From Smithellaceae bacterium (lineage in GTDB: Bacteria > Desulfobacterota > Syntrophia > Syntrophales > Smithellaceae): DNA of 64,000 bases. Location of the stretch: NCBI GenBank assembly GCA_030690945.1, contig JAUYFM010000049.1:1-64000 (forward strand), read 5' to 3'. Shown here in pieces: positions 54,186 through 62,209 of the stretch. Position 1 is the first letter of the stretch. Each line of letters starts with the position of its first letter. The notes beneath the pieces are model-generated. The model had not been told where the DNA came from, did no database searches, and was given only the letters and a program-made list of their open reading frames with translations. The position numbers and the translations under genes were made by a program.

Positions 54186-54309
54186 AATGGTATACATGCT
54201 TGTTGGGATTTAAGCGTTCGCATACCATGGAGCGCTAGGTTTTACCGGTTGCCGGACAGAAAAACAAATTGGTTACCTTTTCTAAATTCTGGGAGGGGGG
54301 TACAATACG

Positions 54310-54831
54310 ATGGAAGGTTGGACGGAAGAGGAGATAAAAGACAAGAATCTGATGGCGCCCTGCGGTCTGTATTGCGGCGCCTGTGGCGTTTACATTGCAA
54401 CAAGGGATAAAAACGAAAAATTCAAGGAGGTCATGGGCAACCTCTACAAGACAAAGACCGAAGACACGGAATGTTACGGCTGCATGCAAAGCGAACCGCC
54501 GAAGAAGCTCTACGGCTATTGCACCCTGTGCGCGATCAGGAATTGCGTCCGGGGAAAAGGTTATTACTCCTGCCACCAATGCAGCCAGTGGCCCTGCAGC
54601 ATGATAGAAAATTTCGGTCTGGCCACAGGTGAGCGGGTGATGAAAAGGACCATCCCCTTATGGCGCGCCAAAGTAGCCGAGCTGGGTGATGAGCAAGGCA
54701 GCGTGGAATGGGCCCGGGCGGAACTAACACGCTATCACTGTCCTGCCTGCGGAGAACCGCTCTTCAGGGGGGCAAAGCGCTGCCGGGCCTGTAAGGCGGA
54801 AGTTGCCGAGGCGCTTGACGGGACGCTGTAA
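54310..54831 (+). CDS. Cys-rich DUF3795-family protein
   Basis: 173-residue protein with many Cys pairs, probably metal- or iron-sulfur-binding: CGLYCGACGVY (18-28), then ECYGCM, YCTLCAIRNC, YSCHQCSQWPC and the C-terminal zinc-ribbon CPACGEPLFRGAKRCRAC. The family is widespread in anaerobes and methanogens without a known reaction. GGGAGGGGGG lies before the ATG. Confidence 0.85.
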   Translation: MEGWTEEEIKDKNLMAPCGLYCGACGVYIATRDKNEKFKEVMGNLYKTKTEDTECYGCMQSEPPKKLYGYCTLCAIRNCVRGKGYYSCHQCSQWPCSMIENFGLATGERVMKRTIPLWRAKVAELGDEQGSVEWARAELTRYHCPACGEPLFRGAKRCRACKAEVAEALDGTL

Positions 54832-54891
54832 ACCCGGAAAGAATCACCTATCATTTATTGCCTTTAGCCTTTCTCCCGGCGATTTTCAGCC

Positions 54892-54925
54892 TTGACGTGG
54901 TGTACCATAAGTGTTACACTTATGG
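54892..54925 (+). promoter_or_regulatory. Promoter and 21-bp operator palindrome of the RHH/RelE module
   Basis: TTGACG (54892-54897), 17-bp spacer and TACACT (54915-54920). A perfect palindrome CCATAAGTG-TTA-CACTTATGG (54905-54925) covers the -10 box, fitting autorepression by the antitoxin. Confidence 0.85.
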
Positions 54926-54952
54926 CCACATTAAAGAAGAAGGAATTGAAAC

Positions 54953-55180
54953 ATGCCTACCCAAAACCCACGTATTAATATCGTTGTTGAACCACCGCTC
55001 TACGGCGTCATGAATGACCTGGCCACCAGCGAAGGCGTCTCCATGTCCACCCTGGCCCGCGATCTGATCCGCGAAGCGCTTGATCTGCGTGAAGACATGG
55101 GCCTTGCGGCATGGGCATCTGCAAGAGAGAAGACGTTCAGCAAGAAACGTGCATTATCACACGAAGAGACGTGGAAATAG
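54953..55180 (+). CDS. Ribbon-helix-helix antitoxin
   Basis: 75-residue antitoxin. N-terminal RHH fold (PRINIVVEPPLYGVMNDLATSEGVSMSTLARDLIREAL, about 6-43) that binds the operator, followed by a toxin-binding tail. Good Shine-Dalgarno (AAGGA) before the ATG. Its stop lies 3 nt before the toxin ATG. It probably represses its own promoter via the palindrome overlapping the -10. Confidence 0.9.
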   Translation: MPTQNPRINIVVEPPLYGVMNDLATSEGVSMSTLARDLIREALDLREDMGLAAWASAREKTFSKKRALSHEETWK

Positions 55181-55183
55181 AAC

Positions 55184-55459
55184 ATGCCTTTTACCCTGCG
55201 CTACCATCACGCCGTTCGTAGCGAAGATTTACCGCTCATCGACGAGAAGACGAAAACCCGCATTCGCAAAGCTATCGAAACAAGGCTTCAAATCGCGCCT
55301 CACCAATACGGAAAGCCTTTACGTAAAACCCTGAAGGGCTACTGGAAACTCCGTGTCGGTGATTACCGGATTGTTTTCAAAATTATAGAATCAGAAGTCT
55401 GGATTCTTGGCATCCGGCATCGGAAATCGGTATATTCGGAAATTGGTGCGAGGCTGTAA
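55184..55459 (+). CDS. RelE/ParE-type toxin
   Basis: 91-residue toxin of the RelE/ParE superfamily. Features: PLRKTLKGYWKLRVGDYRIVFKI (45-67), then ILGIRHRKSVY at the C-terminus, the basic residues of RNase-type RelE. Partner of the RHH antitoxin immediately upstream. Complete and without stops; could cleave mRNA or inhibit gyrase; the basic C-terminus favours mRNA cleavage. Confidence 0.9.
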   Translation: MPFTLRYHHAVRSEDLPLIDEKTKTRIRKAIETRLQIAPHQYGKPLRKTLKGYWKLRVGDYRIVFKIIESEVWILGIRHRKSVYSEIGARL

Positions 55460-55536
55460 TCAGAAGAAGCCCTGATGGGTCTGGCTTCAGCATGAGATAT
55501 TTTGAGGGAATTCCGTTTCCTCTTCAAATCAACCAT

Positions 55537-55590
55537 CTCGCGAGCAAGCTCGCGGAGAATTGACGCTCGTCCCGCAACAGCGGGATTAAA
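55537..55590. repeat. Dispersed palindromic repeat, family A copy 3
   Basis: Core 55556-55587 matches 628-659 (inverted) and 35549-35580. Contains CCCGCAACAGCGGG (55571-55584) and an outer CTCGCGAG-CAAG-CTCGCGG palindrome. Confidence 0.72.
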
Positions 55591-55747
55591 CCAAGTACCA
55601 TGTCAGTCCAGCGGCTGCGCCTTTCACATCACATCCATTGCAATGTTCATGAGCAGAGACTCCCCCAAATTCAGTTTTCCTTCTTGACAAAAGCTGAAAG
55701 TTTTGCGCTCTTATGCGTCGCAAAATTCAATTTCAGGCAGGTGTTTC

Positions 55748-57115
55748 ATGGAACTCTTCTTCGATCCCAAATCTGTTGTTGTTATCGGCGCTTCCAATGC
55801 CCCCCTCAATCTCGGAGCCACAATTTGTAACATGCTGAAGGATTACCTTCGCTATACCGGGGCCGTCTATGCCGTGAATTCCAAAGGAGAGACGGTGAAC
55901 GGTTACCCGGGTTATTCATCGATTCTGGATCTTCCGGAAGCACCCGATCTGGCGGTAATCATTGTGGCGGCACGCAATGTTCCCGGTATTATCCGGGACT
56001 GCGCGCAAAAAGGCATCAAGCGCATCGTCATTGAGAGCGCCGGTTTTTCCGAGGGCGGAGAACTCGGCGAGGCGATGCAGCGCAAAATTGACGAGATCGC
56101 GAAAGCCAACGGCATCCGCCTGATGGGACCCAACTGCCTGGGAACGCTGAGCACGCGCACCAAGTTCTGCTGTTTTTACGGCGTCAACCCGAGCTTAGTC
56201 GAGATGAATCAAATCTTCGAGTCGCCGGGCACCATGTCCTACATAATCCAGAGCGGCGGTGTGGCCGTTCTGGTCATGGAATCGCTTTATTACGATCTGG
56301 TCGGCATCAACAAGGTGGTCAGTATCGGCAACAAGTGCGATGTTGATGAAGCGGACCTGATCGATTATTTTCAAAACGACGAGACCGAAGTCATCGGCAT
56401 ATATCTGGAGAATGTGGCCGACGGCCGCAAGCTCATGGAAGCCGCTAAAAAATCCCGCAAGCCTGTCCTGATCTATAAGGTGGGCAAAACCAAAGAGGGG
56501 GCTATGGCCGCCATGTCTCACACGGCGGGAATGGCCAATAACGATTCGATCTTCGATGCCGCATGCAGGCAGGCTGGAATTATCCGTCTGCAATCCATCG
56601 ACGAACTCCACTCGCTCCCCAAAATGTTCACGGAAATGCCCCTGCTGAAGGGGAAACGGATCGCGGCGTTCACCAACTCCGGCGCCTTCGGCAGCATTGC
56701 CGCAGACCTGCTGGTAGAAGCGGGTTTGCAGATGCCGCACCTTGCCCCGCATACTCAGGAACGGCTGAAGAAAGCCGGACAAGTTTTCAACATCAAGAAC
56801 CCCGTGGATATCGGCCCCGCTCCTCCGCAAACCTATCTCGACATTTTCGATATTCTTTTGTCCGCGGATGAAGTGGACGGCCTTTTGCCGCTGCTCAGCG
56901 TCTGGCAGCCTTTCGTGATTGACACGCTCCTGGAGCTTTTGAAAATGTGTAAGCATTACGATAAGCCCGCGGCCATTTACACACCAAATGCCATCGCCAA
57001 ATCCATTGCCATTCGAGCCAAACACCGTATCCCCATCTTCGAAACGTCGGAACAGGCGGTGCGGGCACTGTCCGTTTCCCATACGTATTATGAATCTCTC
57101 CTGAAAAGGAAATGA
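55748..57115 (+). CDS. NDP-forming acyl-CoA synthetase, alpha part only
   Basis: 455-residue protein with CoA-binding (FDPKSVVVIGASNAPLNLG at about 5-23) and ligase-CoA domains with phosphohistidine SHTAGMANND near 258, but no ATP-grasp domain. It would need a separate beta protein, or share the one at 51450. The start ATG 55748 gives the canonical N-terminus; GGCAGG lies a few nt upstream. Likely role: acyl-CoA plus NDP plus phosphate to acid plus NTP. The gene for a second alpha type is at 62210. Confidence 0.85.
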   Translation: MELFFDPKSVVVIGASNAPLNLGATICNMLKDYLRYTGAVYAVNSKGETVNGYPGYSSILDLPEAPDLAVIIVAARNVPGIIRDCAQKGIKRIVIESAGFSEGGELGEAMQRKIDEIAKANGIRLMGPNCLGTLSTRTKFCCFYGVNPSLVEMNQIFESPGTMSYIIQSGGVAVLVMESLYYDLVGINKVVSIGNKCDVDEADLIDYFQNDETEVIGIYLENVADGRKLMEAAKKSRKPVLIYKVGKTKEGAMAAMSHTAGMANNDSIFDAACRQAGIIRLQSIDELHSLPKMFTEMPLLKGKRIAAFTNSGAFGSIAADLLVEAGLQMPHLAPHTQERLKKAGQVFNIKNPVDIGPAPPQTYLDIFDILLSADEVDGLLPLLSVWQPFVIDTLLELLKMCKHYDKPAAIYTPNAIAKSIAIRAKHRIPIFETSEQAVRALSVSHTYYESLLKRK

Positions 57116-57129
57116 TCAACAGAGGTTTT

Positions 57130-57612
57130 ATGAAGATATTTATCGACGCGGATGCGTTTCCGAATGTGATCAGAGACATCCTGATCAAGGCCTCGCAGCG
57201 TCTGAATCTGTCGCTGATTTTTGTAGCCAATAAACCTTTGCGCCTGGAGAAACTGTCCAACTTATCTTTGATCCTGGTACCGGAAGGGCCTGATGTGGCC
57301 GATGACCGCATCGCCCAGCTTGTGCAGCCGGGCGACCTTGTCATTACCGCCGATATTCCGCTGGCCGACCGGGTTGTGACAAAAAATGCCTTTGCCATGA
57401 ATCCCCGCGGCATGCTCTACACGGAACATAACATCAAAGACCGGCTGTCTATGCGCGATTTACTGGGTGAACTGAGAGATAGCGGCATGATCACCGGCGG
57501 CCCGGCCGTCTTCTGTAAAAAAGACCGCCAGGCCTTTGCCAATCAACTGGATAGTTTTTTAGTCAGGCAGCTCAAAATCGAAAACGCAACGCAAAGGAAT
57601 CCTGTTCGCTGA
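57130..57612 (+). CDS. YaiI/YqxD family protein (UPF0178, DUF188)
   Basis: 160-residue PIN-like protein: MKIFIDADAFPNVIRDIL, GPDVADDRIAQLVQPGDLVITADIPLADRVV, and ALNPRG-type AMNPRGMLYTEHNI with acidic residues of a PIN-like nuclease fold. Function not known. ATG 57130 has GAGG 5 nt upstream; the ORF extends six codons further (57112) in frame. It starts just after the preceding acyl-CoA synthetase and could be co-transcribed. Confidence 0.9.
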   Translation: MKIFIDADAFPNVIRDILIKASQRLNLSLIFVANKPLRLEKLSNLSLILVPEGPDVADDRIAQLVQPGDLVITADIPLADRVVTKNAFAMNPRGMLYTEHNIKDRLSMRDLLGELRDSGMITGGPAVFCKKDRQAFANQLDSFLVRQLKIENATQRNPVR

Positions 57613-57614
57613 CT

Positions 57615-57760
57615 ATGGAGACCTTTGAAAAATACCGATTCTCTGTCATTTCGACCGAAGGGAGAAATCTTATTAATTTGAAATCGTTAAGATTTCTCGT
57701 CGCTGCCGCTTCTCGAAACGCGTGACCTGAAAGGTTATGACAAAATTCAAAGGTCTCTAT
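57615..57760. repeat. MITE-like element with terminal inverted repeats
   Basis: 146 nt, non-coding. Terminal repeats ATGGAGACCTTTGAA (57615-57629) and TTCAAAGGTCTCTAT (57746-57760) match at 14 of 15 positions in inverted form. Inside is the GTCATTTCGA unit (57645) seen also at 34238, and an inner 11-bp pair GAGAAATCTTA/TAAGATTTCTC. It spans nearly the whole gap before the pseudouridine-synthase gene. Confidence 0.65.
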
Positions 57761-58706
57761 GACACGAACACGAATCATCACATCCAGGACTCCGCCTCTG
57801 CCATCGGCCCAACGTCTTGACGGTTACTGCGCCGGTCGATTTACCTATCTGACAGAAGATCAATGGCAACAGGAGATTCTTGCCGGAAAGTTATCGCTTG
57901 ATGGCTTGATAGCCACTGATTCCGCGACAATGCTGAAGGGCGGAGAATTGCTTGCCTGGGACGGCAGCGGAATCGTTGAACCGGATGTCGATGCAGGGAT
58001 CACCATTCTCTACGAGGACGAATGGTTTGTTGCCGTCAATAAAACGGGAAATTTGCCGGTCCACCCTTCGGGACGGTATTTTAACAATACACTGGTTGCC
58101 TTGCTTGATGATCACTACGGGCGCAAGGTTTATCCGGTGCACCGCATCGACCGTGAAACGTCGGGTGTCATCCTCCTGGCCTTCGATGGAAAAAGTGCGG
58201 GCGTTCTGTCCGAATCGCTGGCGAAAGGATCAAAAGAGTATCTGGCTCTGGTGCATGGGAAATTCCCCAATGAAGAGATGGTCGTCGATTTGCCCTTAGG
58301 ACGTGATCGTGAATCCGCCGTAAGCAAGAAGCGCAGGGCGTGGACGGGTGGAACCGAAAAGGCTCTGACGCGATTCCGGAAAATCCTGACCGCGGGCGAC
58401 GTTTCCCTGCTCCGGTGCTTCCCCGAAACGGGGAGGCTTCATCAGATACGCGTCCATTTGCTGGCCGCGGGTTATCCGGTTGTCGGCGATAAACTCTACG
58501 GTCGGGATGAAACCGCTTTTCTCACTTTTATCAAACAAGGACTAACCGCCGAACTGCAAGAGCGCCTGGTGCTGCCGCGCTCGGCATTGCACGCCACCAG
58601 GCTGGTCTTTCTGCATCCGCAGACCCAAAAAGAAATGATCCTCCGCGCACCGCTCCCCAAGATGTTTGCCGATTTTATCCGTTCATTGCGAGCTCATCAC
58701 CCATAA
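57759..58706 (+). CDS. RluA-family pseudouridine synthase
   Basis: 315-residue RNA-modifying enzyme that isomerises uridine in rRNA or tRNA. Catalytic motif HRIDRETSG with Asp at about 129, then the LRCFPETGRLHQIRVHLLAAGYPVVGD block near 220. The N-terminal part lacks a typical S4 domain but has about 70 residues before the core. The start ATG 57759 lies inside the right terminal repeat of the MITE-like element and no clear Shine-Dalgarno is visible. Confidence 0.9.
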   Translation: MTRTRIITSRTPPLPSAQRLDGYCAGRFTYLTEDQWQQEILAGKLSLDGLIATDSATMLKGGELLAWDGSGIVEPDVDAGITILYEDEWFVAVNKTGNLPVHPSGRYFNNTLVALLDDHYGRKVYPVHRIDRETSGVILLAFDGKSAGVLSESLAKGSKEYLALVHGKFPNEEMVVDLPLGRDRESAVSKKRRAWTGGTEKALTRFRKILTAGDVSLLRCFPETGRLHQIRVHLLAAGYPVVGDKLYGRDETAFLTFIKQGLTAELQERLVLPRSALHATRLVFLHPQTQKEMILRAPLPKMFADFIRSLRAHHP

Positions 58707-58715
58707 CCGACAATC

Positions 58716-58745
58716 CGTAGGGAACGGTCGCGACCGTTCCCTACG
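58716..58745. repeat. Family B palindrome, 30 nt perfect
   Basis: Self-complementary: CGTAGGGAACGGTCG then its complement. Same arms as 36557-36570. Lies 10 nt after the pseudouridine-synthase stop, so it may serve as terminator. Confidence 0.75.
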
Positions 58746-58778
58746 CTTCGCACCCCAACAAGGGTTTCCATCTTCGCT

Positions 58779-58820
58779 CTCGCGCCACCTCGTGTGACCT
58801 TCAGGTCATCATGTGGTTAG
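58779..58820. repeat. Family C dispersed repeat, copy 2
   Basis: Reverse complement of 37119-37160 at 39 of 42 nt. Its end overlaps the stop codon of the SET-domain gene (58817-58819), so the gene tail may be derived from the repeat. Confidence 0.72.
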
Positions 58821-59353
58821 ATCCGCAAGGGGGTCGGCCTACTCTTAATATCCAGCATCGTGCCCCGGCAGCCGGAGGCGCCGCACAGGCAGGCATGTTC
58901 CTTTTTGACTTTAGGGGTTTTACGACCTTCGATGATGAGACTATAGTCATAAAAGAGTTCTTCGCCGGGGTCGATATCACGCAGGGCTTTGAGAAAGACG
59001 CGGTAACCGTCCTGAGAGGCTTCCAGATTCGGTTCGCAGGAGTGATTGATCCACTTGGCGGAGTTGCCATTATACTTGGCGTCGATGACATGGCCTTCAT
59101 CCAGGTGAAAGTAAAAAGTGTGGTTGGGTTGGCTGGGGTCGTGGGGGTGGCGGGCCTGGGCCTTGCGCCAGGTGATGATCTCGCCTTTGTATTCCAACAC
59201 CCGGTCGCCGGCCTTGATGGGACGGAGAGCATAAACGCCCTTGCCGTGAACACCCGATTCGCGCACCTGTGTGCGACGGCCACCGGCTGGCTGGCCCCAA
59301 CTGTAATGGGTCTTCCGGTCGGCGGGTTTGAATCTGTTTTTGGCTTGCGTCAT
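58817..59353 (-). CDS. SET-domain protein (predicted lysine methyltransferase)
   Basis: 178-residue protein with a compact SET domain: ESGVHGKGVYALRPIKAGDRV (32-52), NHSCEPN (104-110) for S-adenosylmethionine binding, ELFYDYS (131-137) with the catalytic Tyr, then a post-SET Cys cluster CLCGASGCRG (154-163) for zinc. SET domains are common in eukaryotes and rare in bacteria. The stop overlaps repeat family C. Function in bacteria unknown; it might methylate a ribosomal or DNA-binding protein. Neighbours give no hint. Confidence 0.85.
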   Translation of the reverse strand: MTQAKNRFKPADRKTHYSWGQPAGGRRTQVRESGVHGKGVYALRPIKAGDRVLEYKGEIITWRKAQARHPHDPSQPNHTFYFHLDEGHVIDAKYNGNSAKWINHSCEPNLEASQDGYRVFLKALRDIDPGEELFYDYSLIIEGRKTPKVKKEHACLCGASGCRGTMLDIKSRPTPLRI

Positions 59354-59642
59354 TTAATCAAAACTTTCACAGACAACAGAGATTATCTTTTATTGATGGC
59401 CGTTTTATGCTAATATACCCGCCAACTGACTAAACAAGATCAGGATATTTCACAATCTTCCAAAAATCATCAGACGGCTAACTGTAACACGCAAGCCCGG
59501 ATAAGCAACTGATTTCTCTTTTGTACATGCAACAAAATGAAATTTATTAAGAACAACGATACCATGATTGCTTGATTAACATATTCACGCAAAGTTCGTA
59601 ACAAAAACCATTAACCACACTTTGATGGAACAGGAGGCGACT

Positions 59643-61145
59643 ATGAATATTGCAAAACTCAATGAAGACAGAGGCATTGAAAAACCGGATTTGATAAAAA
59701 TCATTTACGAAGATCGGCAAATATCCAATAGGGAGATTGTCCGTGAGGGAAGAAAACTGGGCGCCGCCCTGAAGAATCTGGGGGTAAAGCGCGGCGACCG
59801 GATTATTGTGCAGGCGCCCAATTGCCCGGAAGTTTTATATGCTTTTTCCGCCGCCTGGAGGCTGGGCGCCGTGATCGTTCCCATCAACCATATGATCGGC
59901 GAGGAAGAAACCGCTCACATCTATAAGGACTCCGGCGCAAAAATAGTCATCAGCAGCAAAATGTATCTGCCCAAAATCCGCGCCTGCCAGGCCAAGGCGC
60001 CTGATATGAAAACCGTCATTCTCATTGAAAATGAGGCGGTGGAAGGAACTTTCTCCTACCATTCGCTTGTGGACCAAAGCCCGGAAGATCCGGCTATTGT
60101 GGACACGGGCGATGATGATATCGCCGCCCTGATTTACACCGCCGGCACCACCGGCAAGGCCAAGGGCGTCATTCACACCCACGGCACGCTTTACGCAAAC
60201 GCCGCCATGCAGCACCAGACTTTTCCACCCACGGACGGCATGACTTATATCAGCATTCTGCCGCTTTGCCATTCCTATGGCATTGCATCGACCAACATGA
60301 GCCTGTTTCGATCTAACAGAAGCGTCCTGCTCAATTCCTTTGACCTGAATGTTATTTTTTCTTCGATTGAAAAGTATTCAGCCAACATCCTGGCCGCCGT
60401 CCCGACCATGTACGTCTATATGCTGCTGTATCCGGAACCGAAGAAATTTAACTTAAGTTCCATGAAATACTGGGTTTCCGGTTCAGCGCCGCTGGCTGTG
60501 GAGACCTGGAACAAATTCAAGAATATGTATGGCTTTGAGATCATCGAAGGCTGGGGACTCACCGAAGCCGGCGCCAACAATTCCTGCAATCCCATGCATG
60601 GTTTAAAAAAGATCGGGTCCATAGGCCTTCCCATGGTCGGCACGGACATGCGCATTGTCGATGACTACGGGAAAGAGCTTCCCGCGGGCGAAAAAGGCGA
60701 AATTGTCATCCGCGGGCCTCAGATTATGAAAGGATACTGGAATCGGCCCGATGAAACAGCGCAGGCGATCCGCGACGGCTGGCTGCACACGGGCGACGTC
60801 GGTTATGTTGACGGCGACGGCTATTTCTGGATCACGGACCGTAAAAAAGATCTGATCATTAAGGGCGGTGAAAACATTTCGCCGCGAACCATTGAAGAAA
60901 TTCTCTACACGTGCCCGTACGTGTCGGAAGCGGCGGTCATCGGCGTGAAGGATGAAAAATACGGCGAGGAGATCAAAGCCTTTGTCGTCCTGCATCCGGG
61001 TGAAAAAGCCACAGCCGACGATATTCTGGCTTTCAGCAAATCCAAGCTGACCAACTTCCTGCTACCCAAATATATCGTTTTTCTGGAAGCCATGCCCAAG
61101 AGCCTGGTCGGGAAAATATTGAAAACCGAGCTACGGAAGATGTGA
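59643..61145 (+). CDS. AMP-forming acyl-CoA synthetase (medium/long-chain or aromatic type)
   Basis: 500-residue ligase of the ANL superfamily. Core motif YTAGTTGKAKGVIHTH at about 168, PLCHSYG near 210, SGSAPL and GWGLTEAG near 283-307, TGDVGYVDGDGYFWITDRKKD near 385, and the C-terminal PKSLVGKILKTELR near 485. ATG 59643 has AGGAGG 5 nt upstream. Substrate (fatty or aromatic acid) unknown. It is likely monocistronic, with a 289-nt gap upstream. Confidence 0.9.
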   Translation: MNIAKLNEDRGIEKPDLIKIIYEDRQISNREIVREGRKLGAALKNLGVKRGDRIIVQAPNCPEVLYAFSAAWRLGAVIVPINHMIGEEETAHIYKDSGAKIVISSKMYLPKIRACQAKAPDMKTVILIENEAVEGTFSYHSLVDQSPEDPAIVDTGDDDIAALIYTAGTTGKAKGVIHTHGTLYANAAMQHQTFPPTDGMTYISILPLCHSYGIASTNMSLFRSNRSVLLNSFDLNVIFSSIEKYSANILAAVPTMYVYMLLYPEPKKFNLSSMKYWVSGSAPLAVETWNKFKNMYGFEIIEGWGLTEAGANNSCNPMHGLKKIGSIGLPMVGTDMRIVDDYGKELPAGEKGEIVIRGPQIMKGYWNRPDETAQAIRDGWLHTGDVGYVDGDGYFWITDRKKDLIIKGGENISPRTIEEILYTCPYVSEAAVIGVKDEKYGEEIKAFVVLHPGEKATADDILAFSKSKLTNFLLPKYIVFLEAMPKSLVGKILKTELRKM

Positions 61146-61158
61146 AGTGAAAGGTCAA

Positions 61159-61989
61159 TCAGATTTTTTCGTATCTCACTTTTTTGCGGCTGACGGTTCT
61201 GAGATACTTAACATTGGGATGCCCGAAGACCATCATAAAGATGACCGATTCACCCTCGCGAATCCCGACCCTTTGTTTTAATTCGGGTGACATAGCAAAC
61301 GCAAATGTTCCAAAACCCATTAAGCAGGCGCCAAGGCCGAGCGCGTTAATCATCAGCTCCAGATGACCCGTATTGAAACAGCCGTCCACCTCATTACAGG
61401 TACGGCTGACAATCAGCAGCGCGTTGGGTGCGCCATGGAACAATAAATCCCTCTTTGTTTTCTGATAAACCTGATGCCATTTAATCCAGGTGGATTGGAA
61501 ATCCAGGTATTGATACGGCACCCGCATCGCTTTCTTATCGACATTTTTGACATCAAGCTCTGCCAAAGTTTTTAAAGCAATCGGCGTAATCTCCTGAAGC
61601 GTCTCTTTTGTCAGCACGATATAACGCAGAGGCTGAAAATTCGCGCCCGTTTGTGTGTATCTTCCCATCTCCAGTATGCCGGCAATATCCGCATCGCTCA
61701 CCGGGTCATCAGTAAACTGACGGACGCTTCGTCGGAATTTAACAAAATTCAGGAGCCGATCCGGCGTAATCCCGAACGTCTTCGGATCGTCATATTCGAG
61801 GACCTCGGAAGGATCATAATCGCCAAGCAACGTGACGGCTTTCTGCTTGCATACCGCCGTGCAGTGTCCGCATTCCAGACACCATTTGCCGGGAACGGCC
61901 TTACCGTCTTTGACGGTAATAGAAAAGATATTACAGTCCGCCGCGCAGGTACCACATCCAATGCACTTCTCTCCATCAACTTTTACCAT
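61159..61989 (-). CDS. Nitroreductase with N-terminal ferredoxin domain
   Basis: 276-residue FMN oxidoreductase. N-terminal two 4Fe-4S motifs: CIGCGTCAADC (Cys9, 12, 15, 19) and CLECGHCTAVC (37-47). Then the nitroreductase fold starting FRRSVRQFTDDPVSDADI with the FMN-binding Arg/Ser, through HLELMINALGLGACLMGF. Such fusions occur in clostridia and deltaproteobacteria and reduce small aromatic or nitro substrates with ferredoxin electrons. Convergent with the acyl-CoA synthetase gene, ending 13 nt away. Confidence 0.9.
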   Translation of the reverse strand: MVKVDGEKCIGCGTCAADCNIFSITVKDGKAVPGKWCLECGHCTAVCKQKAVTLLGDYDPSEVLEYDDPKTFGITPDRLLNFVKFRRSVRQFTDDPVSDADIAGILEMGRYTQTGANFQPLRYIVLTKETLQEITPIALKTLAELDVKNVDKKAMRVPYQYLDFQSTWIKWHQVYQKTKRDLLFHGAPNALLIVSRTCNEVDGCFNTGHLELMINALGLGACLMGFGTFAFAMSPELKQRVGIREGESVIFMMVFGHPNVKYLRTVSRKKVRYEKI

Positions 61990-62052
61990 GATTATTCTCC
62001 ACTAAGCCGTCGTTCAATAATAACTGTAACATTTTAATATCATAACCGGCAT

Positions 62053-62128
62053 AAGGGGCCGTAACGTAATGGATAGAAATGTAACAGTCTTGCCACCCGC
62101 ATGGGTGGCTATTTCTTAACGGCCCCCT
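62053..62128. repeat. Hairpin element with family B core
   Basis: Arms AGGGGCCGTAA and TTAACGGCCCCCT pair imperfectly. The interior 62087-62108 is identical to 36567-36588 (22 nt with the CCACCC-GCAT-GGGTGG hairpin). Confidence 0.55.
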
Positions 62129-62209
62129 AATATTTCAAGATAAGCCAGGAAGAGACTTGGCCCGTGCTTTCAACTTCATCGTAAGTCAAATGCAGACCCC
62201 CTTTTCCTT

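Noticed and set aside
56195..57082. Minus-strand frame of 295 codons
   Set aside because: Antisense to the acyl-CoA synthetase alpha gene, which has clear motifs.
58779..58820. Repeat family C as a CRISPR-like or attachment site
   Set aside because: Only two copies, far apart and inverted, without integrase; a dispersed repeat fits better.
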